A DNA stretch of 64,000 nt from Apostichopus japonicus (lineage: Eukaryota; Echinodermata; Holothuroidea; Aspidochirotida; Stichopodidae): positions 39,243,611-39,307,610 of the forward strand of contig NC_092576.1 of NCBI RefSeq assembly GCF_037975245.1. Reading direction: 5' to 3'. Under the pieces are notes generated by a model. The model did not search any database. It was not told the DNA's origin and worked only from the letters and a program-made list of their open reading frames with translations. How positions within the stretch are numbered: position 1 is the stretch's first letter; each line of letters opens with the position of its first letter. Positions 38,101 to 53,100 of this stretch are shown here, piece by piece. Both the position numbers and the translations under genes were made by a program.

Positions 38101-41100
38101 CCTATTTTACCCACTCTCTCAAACAATACCACTGACCTACCCTATTAAACTTTCTCCCCTCTACCTTAGCAGACATAACAAGCACTCCCTACAAGACATA
38201 ACTTCACAAGCTGACTACATACCTCAGGCTCAAAGACTTCTATGAATCGGCAAGTGCTGATTGGCTATAGGGCTCTCATGCTTAGAGTTCAACAGTTAAT
38301 AACAACTCCCAGTCCTGCTTTAATTCCACTAACAGCCTCTGCAGAGCTTAACCACAAATGTAAACAAACACTGCAGAGACTGGGAGACAAATTAAAGGAG
38401 CTTTGGCAAAAAGTGAAGGCTCATATTTTTTTAAACAATGGGGATTAATTGTAATTAATTAACTTTTGACCAAAAATTTTTAGGCATCACCTTATTCATA
38501 CACAATCCAACAATCATCAGTTCAACTTTGAATATGATCCATCAAAATCTTGAGGAGATTGAGATATTTGAAAATATTACAAAGAATGACCCCCGATGAC
38601 CCCCTAAATGACCTTTGACCTCAATTTTCCGAACACCCCTCGTAACTCTCATCGCGAGGAACATTGTGACCAAGTTTCATTATAATTGGCCATACACTGT
38701 ACGAACAGGAGCAATTTGAAAATATAGGGCCGCGGCCCGGGCCACAAAAGACCCCTAGTTGATCTTTGATCTCAAATTCATGAACACCCTGAAGGTAAAA
38801 CTACCATAGTACTATCGTGACAAATCCTCAACATTGTACCATGGAATCTGTAGGAGAAGAAGCATTTTGCGTATTTCCACAAAATTGCCCATTACGGCCC
38901 ACAGGTGACCTTTGACCCCAAATTTTGGACCATCTCTGATGGCCCTATACCCAATGGTCCTTGTGTCCAAGTTTCATGAAATTCCATCAAACACTGTGCG
39001 AGTGGGAGCGGTTTTACCAATTGTTGACGGATAGAGTGATAGAGTGATAGACGCCGCACTGTAACAATAGCTCACATCAGCATGCTGGTATGAGCTAAAA
39101 GCATGATTTATTGCCAAAAAACTATTTTTATCGGTTGATAGACAAGGTTTATCGCCGATAAACATGGATTTTTGGCGTAAAACATGGTTTATCGGTCAAA
39201 AACCATGTTTATTGGCAATAAACAGGGTTTATCGTCGATAAACATGGATTTTTACTTACTCAGCATTTGGCTTGCCATAGACGTCTGCCTATTTAGTGAG
39301 TTTGTTACATCTATCATAAAGTCAAGAATATTAGTGAGACAGGACCTTTTTTTGACAAAAGCCATGTTGAGACTCTCTGATCAAAGACTGACTGCTGAAG
39401 TGACTGACCATAGACTTTTTAACAAGAGACTCCATGACCTTACAACAACACTAACGGGCCTATAATTACAGGGCTTAGACTTATCACCCCTCTTGAAAAT
39501 TGGGGTAATATTAGCACATCTCCAGTCCTTAGGAACATAACCTTCATTCATAAATTTACTAAAAACCAATGAGAGTGGAACGCAGAAATGGTGTGCAAAA
39601 GTCTTCAACAAATACAGATGGATTGCATCAGGTCCAGAAGTTTTAGAAACATTTAGAAAAAGCAGCTCCTTTAAGCAATCTCATCCAAAAATAAGACTGT
39701 ATCCAGTTTAGGACCATTAGTTCCTGACAATCAGGAATACTAATCATATCTTCCCTTGTTAAAACTCAGTAACTTACACAACATAGTTGTTCAAAAGATC
39801 TGCAAGATCCTGACTATCAGTAACTATATTATCTAAGAAAAACAACTGCATCTTTACTTTCTGCTTTGAACTGACATAAGAAAAGAAGGCATTTGGATTA
39901 TCCTTAATATTTAAGGCAATGTTATTTTCTGAATGCTTTTTCCTTGCTAGCAGAATTTACGTCCTTGCAAACAACATCAAAAGCTTGTATATCGTGATCA
40001 CTAGTTCCTATTTTTCCTAGATCCGTCAAATCAACAACATTGCTTGGATCAGAACTCAAGACAAGATCCAGGAAGTTATCCCCCTAGTAGAAAAAGTAAC
40101 ATGCTGATGTAAAAAACAAACTCGCACAACATGGAAAATCAAAGTCACCTACTGTATTATAACAACATCACATCTAATTAAATCAAACAGCAAGACATCG
40201 TTATCACCGCTGCCGTTAGGAGAATGGTAAACAACACCAATAGTAATAACATCACTGGACCTCTTGGAGTTGTTTGTGGACAACTCACACCAGAGAGTTA
40301 CAAAACAACCTTGCAACTGAGACTTCTCAACACTTACAATACCATACCTTACATAGAGTAAAAATCCCCCCCCCCCAATACCATTATGAGTACCCCTCCA
40401 GTTCTGACTATACACAACATACCCTGGGTAAGAAACCTCAGCACTATCAATGTCCTCCCTAAACCTAGAGTCTGTGAGACCAAACACATCAGGTTTCAGA
40501 TCCTCAAAAAGAACAGTAAACTCAGCAAAATCTTTACGAATACTTCTAGAATTGGTAAAGACAATCTTCAGCTTATCCCTGAAACTGTACCTTAGCATGC
40601 CTCCTGATAATGTTAGGACTATGACTATCACTTTCCTTGCTTTCAAAACGCCTATAAGCGCCTCCATTACAAACATAATCCTTATCAAGATTTATGCCTG
40701 CTCCCATCACCCCTCAGTTTGTGTAAACATAGCTGTTCAACAGAGTAATTCACCATCCAACCAAACAATGAGGCCCCAGTATTATCTACAGTAAGTGCAA
40801 CCAATCCCTGGCAACCAAATCCCTTCTACCCTGGAAACATGACGACATGTGAAAAAATGTGAAGACAAAGTCAGAACACAAACTACGCAAGAAACCATTC
40901 AAAGTTACCAACTTAAGTTACTGAACCTTGTTGTCAAATCTTGGCAATAGACTACAGATGTTTTGGAACAAGACATTCTTGGCTTGTCATTTTACTCAAC
41001 CAAATAAGATACATTGAACTCTGTCTCATTTCAACCATCCTTGAACCCCTACTTGCCATTAACAATATGTATGAATTAGAGTGCTATTTGCTCTTTGCAT

Positions 41101-44100
41101 TAAATACAAAAATGACTGTAACAACTGAGCCAATAAACCATTGACCTTTCCTCATATTAAGCATGAAAATGTTTCCATATATTATTTGTCTTCATAAACT
41201 CACCTGAAGACATCAGCAGCTTTGCTGTACTTCCCTTCCAGTAACTCTGGGGCTAGGTATTTGGCATCCCCCTCTCGAGCATTGATCAGCTCTCCCTGTA
41301 AACATTGAGCATGAAAGAGAAAATTCAGGGTGGTAACAGAACTAGTGTTGGATGAAGTACTTTAGCTTATTGAATCACAAGACTTTGGGTGCCAACAGAA
41401 GCTCATTTCAAACTCTATCCATGTGATGTTTGCCTATGAACACTCAAGTTTACTTAAAGCTGCATGTTTTCGATCAGTGCTCAGACAATTGGAAGGCAGG
41501 TCTGAAATTGTGGCACTCATTCCTGCTACCGGGACTGCCATTTAGCAGCCTGAAGGACTAGACTGTACTTCCACCATGTGACCACTATCTCAAACACGGA
41601 TGGCGATGAAGGCATCACATTCACTGTAACTACAGTATTGCCATGGTAAACACAGTTGTTCGGAAACTCCCAGTTTCCAATACACAAACCAGAAATACCC
41701 AATCCACAGAAGAACCTCTCAACAACAGCGGCAATTGTGAATAGGTTTTCTGTTTTATTTTTGTGAGATTTTTTTGTGAGGTTTTGAAACATGAATCTAG
41801 GAATTGTGGCATGAACACTCACACCCCTACAACATGTAAACCTTTAATATTGACTCAAATAGCAATATTTTGCTCTATGTCAATCTTTGCACACAATCTT
41901 CAGACACTAAAAAAAATTTTGTTAAAAATGTAACAAGTTTGCTTGTTTTTTCTATTATGTGGAGATGCCATTTGACATGACTAACATGACCTATCTTCCA
42001 TATTTATAACCACTACTTATTATGAAATTAATAGGTTGCCACTGGGAAAGATGGTTTTAATGGTTTAAAGCAGCAATATACTGTTCAAGTTGGTACACAT
42101 TTGCATGATTAGCATTTGTTACCAAGTTTGCTAATTAAGCAGTGCTAACATCAAGTTTATCACTCACAGTCAGCTATACCACAGAGATGATGTGTTATGT
42201 GCTGTTGTGAAGTGATACAAGGTGATGGATGGGGTGGGATATTACGGGATGCTTTTTGATGTGGTGTGATGCAAAGTGATGGATGGGGTGGGATAGGGAT
42301 CTGTTTTGATGTGAAGGAAGTGATGCAAGGTGATGGGTGGGATGTGATGTGATGTGATGTGTATTATACAAGGTGATGGATGGCGAGGGATATGATGAGA
42401 TGCTTTTTCATGTGATATGATGCAAGGCGATGGATGGTGTGGGATTCGGCATGATATAATGCAAAGTGATGTGGCATGATAGATCACATGGGTGTGATAG
42501 GATTGAATGCAATATAATAGTCTGAGATAGAATGTCCTGTCATCCACTTTGAATACCAGAGATGTGATGACACTGGATGTAATGTCATGTAATGATGGTT
42601 GGTGGAAACAAACTTACTGATTTCACACTGACTGTCAACCCAAAGTCTCCCAGTTTACAGAGGCCATCCATGCCAATGAATATATTGTCTGGTTTAACAT
42701 CTAGATGAAGGAGGTCGTTGTCGTGGAGATGCTTTAGTCCCTAAGTAATGTATAAATAATAAAATATGTCATAAGAACTGAATAGAAAAAAAAAAAACAC
42801 TTTTAATGATTATTTTGGATTAGAAATATTAACATTTCTAATAACATTTACATACACAAAGCCACATTCTATTTAAAATGTTCCCTACTTGCCTCCCCTC
42901 CCAGTTGCTTTCAAAATGTAAAACTGCATGTTGTTGACACATTGCATATCTACATATGTAATAAGTATATCAAGTCTAACGATTATTACTGTTTAAATAA
43001 AACGGTAATGAATAACCTAGCCACACTGTATTCCACACTTACTAAACTTGTCACCATGTTAACATTTAGCACAAATCTAGGCACTTAAAAGTCTTGGAAA
43101 AATGAAGATCAAGGAGGATTTGCATTTGAATCAGTCATTCGTAAAAATTCTAAATGCCATGTGCTCCAATTCAATGAGACTTATGTCACCATGGCAACCT
43201 TCTTTTTACAACTTTACAAACATAGTGAAGTGTCAAAAGTATTAGTATTGAAATTAGTCAGTAATAAAAAACCTAACCATGCTGCATTCCACACCTACTA
43301 AACTAATGTAACCATGGTAACCGTTTGCACAAATATAGGAAATTATTAGGTTTGGAATAATGGTTGTCTTCCCAAAACCTGTACTAATTGAAGAACTGCA
43401 TTGTAAATTACTGCATAGTCTGCCTTGGAATTGTGTAGGAAAGCTGGACTTTTTATTATTGTTTAATTTTAAATGTTTATTTGATTTCTTGTGTATTTTG
43501 CAAACCAGTGAAATATGCTCACGTGGAATAAACTGAGGATAGATAATCACTTATTCCAATACATTACATAACTTACTTGTATTAGGTCTCCAAGGTACTT
43601 AAAAGTTAATTCCTCAGGAATATCATGATTTAAATCACAAACTTCTCTCAAGCTGAAATGAAAATAGACATTGGGATGATCACATTAACATCAGCAATGA
43701 ATATTCATGAAGGAAGAACAGATACACTTTGTGCAAGCAAATGAAAACCCATCAGATTCAATATTCAATATACACCATGAAAATGAGACCAGGAGTATGC
43801 CTGCTAGAACTCTGTGCATAATTCATGAGTGGGAGGTGCTCAAGAGATGAACCTCAGGGATACAAATGGAAAGAAAACCAGCATTTTCAGTTTGCCGTTG
43901 CTAAGTTTCTTTGTAACATTTGTTTTAAAACTATGCAAGTTACACACAAGGGATTTTATATTCATTGAAGCAAAATACTATTCAGTGTACAGCTAACTGG
44001 AACAAAGCCCAGATCAAGACAAGGTATTGATTAAGGAGCATGGTTCATAGATTAACCAAGCCATCTAACTGGACTTTCATTGCAGCTAAATATTATTAAG

Positions 44101-47100
44101 TGCACAACAAACTGAAATGTAGCCCCAGCCTAGACAAGGTATTAAGGAGCTTGATTCATAGATTAACCACATCCATCAAAGTGAATGCTCATTGTAGCCA
44201 AATATTATTCAGTGTACAACAAACTGAAACACAACCCCATCTACAGTACTGATTTCGCTTAACTCCCGTTGAAAAAAAATCAACGATCGATAAAAAACGT
44301 TGAAAATCGATAAAAAAAGTTGAAAATCGGTTAAAAACGAATAATTTCGTTGACAAGATTTAGACTACTGCGGGCACGGGTTGTCAACGAAGTTTCAACG
44401 AAAATTCCACGAAAGTTATCGCGATCAAAAACCGCAAAGGCTATTCTAGACATATCAAGGTTGTGACTTGCGTTGAATCCTTAGTTTAACTACAGCCGTT
44501 TTCAGACTCTACCAGAAGTTGTAGAGGAATATTACAAATGTTACAAAAGTTTGATTGTACTGTAGATAGAGTAAGTTCTTTACTAGGTGTTTGAAAAATG
44601 ATTTGGCTAGGATAATAAAAACTAGTCTTGATCGATCGTAATAAGCACATTCTACGACTCTTAAGTTATAGGATAGTATTAAACTAAGATAAGTTTAGGT
44701 TAGCTCACCAAGGAACGCAGCGTCAGAAAAACTAGAAATAAAAAAAATATCCACAATGAAACAGTCGTAGCTGGATATCAAAGAGATCTTTATTTCCAAT
44801 AAATTCCTGTGTTACTTGACGTACTACAGTACCGTTTACTACAGAACATCACTCACTAAACAAACTTTTCTGAGAGCGCATTCCGTACAAAAAATCTCCC
44901 CCAGCTTCAATGCACGCAAAAATAAAAAAAACATCCTGTTATTTTCCCCCTAACCCGTTACTGTAAGTTGCCCGCGAATGCAGATGGACTGCCCTGGTAT
45001 TTAGGTCGCAGCCTGGGTCTGGGCCACCTGCAGTTTGCTGCTAACATGTGTATTCCCTACCCTGGATATCCCCACCACCAAACTTTTTTTGAGAGGCTTA
45101 GTCCAATCATAAACCTGGCTTTGTCAAATTCACGCCTACCATCTGTTAATTAGCATAGTATTTATCTGAACCTTTGGCTGGCTGCCTCTAGAAGCAAACA
45201 TTATTTTACCCCTACTGTTCGTAATGGAATGGATGTTACCTGAAAACCAAATATTCATTCATATTATAAGTAGAACAATCCAGCAGGGATAGAAAGTTTA
45301 TCTTGAATGAACCAATCAGAAGTCGTGCTATTAATAAAACTTGAAACACCTGGCCAGCAAGAGAGTTGCAAACAATTGTATCCATGACTACTAAGAAAAT
45401 AAAGCAGTGACTTGGGGCCCACGTTGGGTAGAAATCTGTGGAAAATGAATATATTTTCATTGCTTATTTGAGTATTGTATATTGGGAAGAGCTGATCAAA
45501 CATTAGTAGGGAGGGCTTTCAACTGGCCTGACGGCTTTCAACTGGCCTGACGGCATGTACATTTAATTTAATGAGAAGGGGGAGTTTTTATGAGTCTCCC
45601 GGTATGCGTCACATGAGAAGTAAATGTTTTTGTTTTTCGGTTTTATCATCGTTTTTCAAGTGGAACAGCTCATAAAATCATATCAAATGAAAATAATACA
45701 TATTTGAATATCCTTCCTTAGTTTTACTAATCAGGAATGTTTAATAAAGCATGCAATGCATCGTTCGAAAAAGGTAATTTTAAAGTAGAATTGAAAATGA
45801 ACGACATAAAACAATATCTGTGAAGCGTGTGGAGCACAACTTTGAATATTCGTTGTGAAAGAAAACATAGCAAACGATGCTTATTGCGTACAGTAAATAA
45901 ATTTCGCGGAACTGGTATAGACAAATTACGTACTGCAGCTTACGTCAGAGAAGCTCATAAATGACACAGGTGGATAGAGCGCATCAAAATTCGGTTTAGG
46001 AAATCCCTATACAGCCGACAAAAGTCGATATCTCCTTCCGTTTTCGAGTTATATGCGATTTTGTGTTTTTGCGATATGGTTTTTAGTATATTTTCATTCA
46101 ATAAGGTCGTTTTTGTGTGTGTTTAAGTAAGGGTGTGACCCAACAGATATTTCGCTAACCGTTTCACCGTATCGCCTGCCGGTCGGTTTAACGTTTAAAC
46201 GCCGTTTCCCGACGCACGGTCACTCGACTTTTAATGAAAATAGGACATAATGAGTACAATAATTAAGGTTTTTTCCCCAGCAGGTAGCAATTCAGGCAAC
46301 AAGACACTCGATCAATGTATGTTAATTACTAATTAGGCCCAATAATATTGCGAACCTTTCGTGTAATAATTGCTGAAAAGAATAACACACATGATCAGTA
46401 TTCGTGGTGTTCAGAAGTTCAGATCACTGAATTTATATCACTCGGCCTTCGGCAACATCGTAACTTTTGAAGAAAAAAACAATATATTTGTCTATCTATC
46501 GCAAGATTTTTAACAAAAACTCGCCTAAATTAGTAAACTTACCCACCTTTCCTGCTTACTTATTAAAAGTCATGTTAAGAAAACAAATTACGCACGCACG
46601 TGTTGTGCGATGGGTTGTAAAAATCAAGTTGAAACTGGTTTGAGCAGCCTCCGATTTCATTTTCTTTCTCTTGTGTCACATACATGATACAGTACCTTAC
46701 ATTAGATACAAAAGTTAATTCAACAACAGCCAAAATTTGTGTCGCAATAGGTTAAGTTTTAATCGCGCTGCGCAGTACCATTCATAATTTGCATATAACA
46801 TCAAAATTTACACTCGGCGTCCAGATGGCGGGAGATGTAACATCATGTTCAATCTGTTGTGTTGTTCCCATGGTGCGATGAACTTGGGCAAAGTTCAATG
46901 ACCTACTTATGTTCTGTGACCAATGTCAGTGGGAATTATGTGTGTAAAATCTCGGGTTTTTCCATGTGTTATATATATAGAAGTTTTACGTAAGCGGAGC
47001 GAATTTTAAGGCGGCTCGTTGATTGTGAGGAAGCACTTATCTAAGCATCAATATTTGTGAAAAATATCGTAAGTTTTTCATTTTCATTCATTTTCTTTTA

Positions 47101-50100
47101 TGTTTGCCGCAATCCCGCCCGCAATGCATGCACAGCATAATACCATGTGTGAAAAAAATGGCTGTACACCTGCAGACCTGAGAGAGCAAACTGGCCTTGT
47201 GTTGTTAATGTTATGACGGTACTTTCTAGAACGACCATTTGCGTCTTTTGGGGTCAACATATTTTCACACGGGATTTCAACATGCCATTGATCGATGTAC
47301 ACGGGTGATATATGTCACAAATATTAACTGGGAAAACGAATTGACGACACTATCATGAGCTTATGACTATTGGCCTACTACTTGAGTTATATTGAACACA
47401 TTATTCATGCCTAAAACATCGTTTTTCTGTTTTTTTATAGATAGTTTGCAGTACATTACTAAGTTCTTCACATATTTTTAAATAATTTTCATGTTTAAAA
47501 TGTAAACAAAATAGAAAAAATAAAAAGGGAAAACGCCTTTTTGAAAAATGGAAGCGTCCTCGCAGAATGGGCGGGGCATCTTTATTTTGCTTCAAGTAAC
47601 ATGTTTTCGCTCGGAAACAAAGTTTCATACTTCAACTCTCATAAAAAAACAAATTTACATCTCTTAGAAATAACTATTTTTCGTATTCTGCAAGTAAACC
47701 AAGTTTATATGTCCATTCACTGTTATTTAAATGGTTAAACAGAACTTCAACTTATTTGGAAGGGTGCCTCGTGGTACATAGCTTTGACTGCAACCTCTTT
47801 AAAAGCCTGGCGAAGTTAAGACTTATGTCACTGTGTTTGGGGTTCACAGTCAGAAAACGTCCCCCGTCAGTTTAATTACACGTTTCTTTGAGTGTTACTA
47901 CTCATATAAGCATGAGAATGCTTTCGAAAATAGTCCCTCTTTCAAACGACTGAACTAAAGTCTAACTGATATTAATAAACGAAGTTTACGCGTTTTCCGA
48001 CGTTTCGTGTAACCACAAATTGACCTTCTATTTCGTTTAAAAAAGAATTTCAACGTACCGTTGAAAATTCCACGAAGGAAATGACTGAGATAACCAATCG
48101 ATAAAATTCGATAAAAAACGATAAAAATCGATAAAAATCGCTGAATTTCGATGAAAAACGAAGAATTTCGGTTATTTTTCTTTCAACGAATTTTAACGGG
48201 AGTTAAGCGAAATCAGTACTGTAGTGCTATATCTAGGCTAACCTAGACAAGGTATCAAGTAAGGAGCTTGATTCATAGATTAACCACGCCTTCAAACTGA
48301 ATAGTCATTGCAACCAAATACTATTCACTGTGCATACATGCTACTGAACCTAGGTTTATGAAGACAATGAAGGCAGACATTCATTAGCAATTCAGACGAA
48401 TAATCACATTAATTCACTAAGGTCCCTTTAAAATGTAATATTAAAAACCTTATCTTTTACCTCATTTGGCAAAGCTCTGCTTGTATGTAGAGATGGCCCC
48501 TTTCTGCCCAGGCTCTATGAAAACCAACACAGTTTATGTGCTTTCTTAGACCTTCATGCTTGTTCACTTCTTCCAACTTTCTCCTCCTAGAAAAGACAAA
48601 AGCAAACAGGAACAGACATCAAATAAAACAGACAGTATTCAGTGATGAAGAAATATACAACAGCTATATTCCACTCCTAGGTAAACCTATTATTTAATTA
48701 AATAAATAAGTTTTTATTTTAGATTTGAAGTAGTTAATGAAGATGTGTTGCCAATATTGAAAGGCAAAGTATTCCAAAGCTTTGGCGCTACAGATGTAAA
48801 GGCTCTGTCGCCGTAAAAAGATGTTTTAGATAAGAGGTCCTGAATTGAGAAGAAGTTTATTCGATGAGCGTAAGTTTACATTGGTAGGGTGAGATATGGA
48901 GAAAGACCGTCACACATTTTTTAAGTTATGAGGAGACTTGAAATGAATATGTTTTTGAACAGGTAACCAGTGTAATTGACGTAAGACATGGGTGATGTGT
49001 GTGTGTGATGTTTGCAACGTGTGACAAGCCCTGCCACAGAGTTTTGAATAAATAATTCCCTGCATAGTCTTCAGTTGCAAAGCACACTATGATGCCAGAT
49101 ACATGTTTATTGTTAAACACTACGTATTTATAAAATAATAATATATATTCACACGATGGAAGATTTCATAACTTTGAAAAATTAATTTACAGTAACTTAA
49201 ACTCAAGAATTAGCAAATCCTGAAACATGATGCCTCTAGAATTCCATTCCAAACTCTTTAATAGTGAGTCAAGTGATAGAACCTCGTTTTGGCCACTTTA
49301 CATTGTAGGCACAATGAAATGTCAATAAATGCCCTTACCAGGGTCAAATATTAGTGCAGTAAACATTCCACTGTGTTATTTTGAATAGTCAGTTAACTAA
49401 ACAAGGTCTGCTGGTACCTTTCCTAAGTCAGAACGATGGAAAACAAAGGCAACAATTGTTATTTTGATGAAACAATTTCGAATGATTAAGATTTGGGATG
49501 ATGTAGCCCCGAGTAAGCTGTATATACAGCTTTTCCAGTGAAAATAACTTTGTTAAAAAGATATTACTTTCAGTTGCTTTTATTCCCAGCAGCATTTTCC
49601 CTTCTTTTTATCTAAAACCTTAATTTTGGGATAAAACTTACTTGTCTCCTTCACCCCTGAACCTTTCTCTTGACCTTTTGACAGCATAGAACCGACCATC
49701 CTCACGACTCTGAACTTTGAATACCTGTCAAGAGAAAGACAAGATGCATTTGGGGTCGAACAGGCAAATCTTTGCTAATAATTAGGCCAGAAATTGAGAA
49801 TCGTTTATCAGGGATGTGCCCACGCTGAGCGGCGCTGGGAGGCACTGGGCAGCCCAGCACTAAAAATTACTGCCCAGCACTGTCTTAAAAATCGTGAATC
49901 CCGCCCAGCACTATTTTCATCTAAAATCCCAAAATTTCTAACAATATATTTAACATAAATTGGGCCTAGCCAATGCCAAAATCATACAGACTATAATGCA
50001 TCAGTTACGCATGCGAGAAAAATTACTGACGGCTCTCAATCGGTCCCTTGTAAAATCTCTTTGAAACAAACTAATAAATTTTACCAGGTAGGCTACATAA

Positions 50101-53100
50101 TATATTTCACTAAAAAAAAGTAAAAAATGTAAGTTGTTAGCAAAACTAGTACTTGTGTATGTGCTTAAAAAGCTACACAAGTGCAAGCATTTGGCATCTG
50201 AGCACCTTCAAAAATCGAAACATTTCTCAAAGGGGAGGGGGACACCCCCTCCCCCTTAGAACGTCCCCCAGGACAGCAATCAGTAAACCAAATATTGGGT
50301 AACTGTAGCCTGAAGCCCAGAACATGCTACAGTATAAAGTAAGCTTAATAATTGATAGCAAAAAGGTTTGCAATAAAGGCAAACTGAATCATGACTTTTT
50401 ACTGGCTTAGTGATTCAATTAGCATTGTCAGTGCCTTGAGAAATTAAGTGGCATCTGTGTCACTCACTGAACAGTCCCTGTCTAACTGTAAAGATTGGAA
50501 TATATGAAAAGTTTTAGTGCTTCTTTCAAAACTTAGAATATATTTACACGTTGTAAGTTTTTATAACTCGTTGGGTGGATACTGTTGCCATTATGATATA
50601 TATTGATCAATGCAGTCATCAGATTATGCATATTTATACAATTAATAGATGATTATGTGTGATTCACTGTGTACTGTGAACTGTGTATTGTGCAATGTGT
50701 ACTGTGTATTGTGTATTGTGTAAAAGTGTGTTATGTAGTGTGTAATTCGTAATGTGTACTGGGCACTGTGTAGTGTGTAATGTTAACTGTGCAATGTGTA
50801 CTGGTACTGTTAGTGTGTGTTGTGTATTATGTATTGTGTATTGTTTAATGTGTATTGTATACTGTGTACTGTTTATTGTGTAGGGTGTATTGTGTTCTGT
50901 GTAGAGTTAAGTGTGTTTTGTGTCTTGTGTAGTGTGTAATGTGTAATGTGTACTGTGCACTGTATATTGTGTACTGTGTACTGTGCACTGCACAGTGTGT
51001 ATTGTTCTCTGGGCACTGTGTGCTGTGCTCTGTGTTCTGTGTAGTGTGTACAGTGTCTACTATATACTGAGGCTACTTTACAGTATGTCTACTGTGTACT
51101 GTACACTGTGTCCATGTGTGTGTATTTTGAAGATGGCGGATATGTAGCAAAAAAGTAAAACGAAAAATAAAAAAAACTCTGTGAGCTTACCTCACCAAAT
51201 GAGCCTTCACCTAGTTTGGATATTAGATCAAAACATTGATCAAAGAAAAGATATCTGCTGTTGACATTGTAGTGAGGGCTTTGAAGCAAACCTGAAGAAA
51301 AGGTCAAGGGTCATAACAATCTCATTGATAATTTTCTGAGCTGTAAGCAGTTATGATATACTTCAACTATGACTAAATGACAATTGTTGTTCTAACACAT
51401 ATCCAACAACTTATTAAATAATGCAACCTAACGGAATGATACCGAGAAACTGTCCAAAATGCGAACAATCTTTTTTTCTTTATGAAGAGCAAACACAGTT
51501 GTTACTGTAAGAATAGACTTAGAGACCTCAGGATTATGAGTTCGGAGTCACTAATTACAAATGAAGTTTCCAAGCATCAACTCAAGGTAGGATACTACAT
51601 AAGGTAACCAGGAGGTGGCTTTTAAAAGTTTGTTCTGGGTCTGATAATCATTTCAAAAGATAATTTAACAAGATTGTCGAAAAAGACAATGTAACTTGAC
51701 CACATAGTAAACTGCTCTGGATTTCCACAACTTTCTATTTCGATGGAGACATCAATCATTAATTTAATCTGGGTGAGACTGGGTTTGATATTCATATCAA
51801 AAGCTATTAAATTTAAGAAGAGAGTCAAAGAGACAATGTAGCTTTAACACATAAATGAACTGCTCTGGATTTGCCGGAATTGTTAACTTTCTATTATGAT
51901 GGAGACATCTATCATTAATTTAATCTGGGTGAGACTGGGTTTAATATTCATATCAAAAGCTATTAAATTTAACAAGGTTGTCAAAAAGACAATGTAACTT
52001 TAACAAATTACAAACTGCTCTGGATTTGCTGGAATGGTTCACTTTCTGTTACCATGGAAACATCAATCATTAAATCAATATCTCCAGTTTCTATGCAGTC
52101 AGTATTAGTTTAATGACACAAAGAAAATATAAAGTTCCCATCAAACCCCATCATAAGGGTACAATATGTCACCATGTGTTTGAATCAAACAGGTCATTGA
52201 GTTTATTCTCAAACAAAATGCAATGTTTTGAGTTTAGTGCATACAGTTTCACTGTAACCTACTTCACTTTATTACTTGTTCCTAGTGTAACCTACTACAC
52301 TATATTACTTGTTCCTAGTGTAACCTACTACACTTTATTACTTGTTCCTAGTGTAACCTACTACACTTTATTACTTGTTCCTAGTGTAACCTACTACACT
52401 TTATCACTTGTTCCTATTGTAACCTGCTACACTATATTACTTGTTCCTAGTGTAACCTACTACACTTTATTACTTGTTCCTAGTGTAACCTACTACAAGT
52501 TATTACTTGTTCCTAGTGTAACCTACTACACTTTATTACTTGTTCCTAGTGTAACCTACTACACTTTATTACTTGTTCCTATTGTAACCTGCTACACTAT
52601 ATTACTTGTTCCTAGTGTAACCTACTACACTTTATTACTTGTTCCTAGTGTAACCTACTACAAGTTATTACTTGTTCCTAGTGTAACCTACTACACCATA
52701 TTACTTCTTCCTACTGTAACATACTACACTACATAACTTGTTCCTAGTGTAACCTACTACACTTTATTACTTGTTCCTAGTGTAAAATGCTACACTATAT
52801 TACTTGTTCCTAGTGTAACCTAGTACACTTTATTACTTGTTCCTAGTGTAACCTACTACAAGTTATTACTTGTTCCTAGTGTAACCTACTACACCATATT
52901 ACTTCTTCCTACTGTAACATACTACACTATATAACTTGTTCCTAGTGTGTAACCTACTAAGGTTCACTATATTACTAGTTCCAAATTGACAGTTCCAGAT
53001 CTGTAATTTCCAATGCTAATCCTATGGAATTTGCTTGAAATTGAGTGATTTTGATAGCTTCAGAATTGCAATATATGTACTCATGGAGCCTCACATTCTT

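Noticed and set aside
52113..52736. 207-codon open frame as a gene
   Set aside because: It is a translation of a 33-bp tandem repeat, in an intron on the opposite strand, with no family similarity.
52245..52975. CRISPR-like array
   Set aside because: The repeats have no unique spacers and this is eukaryotic intron DNA.
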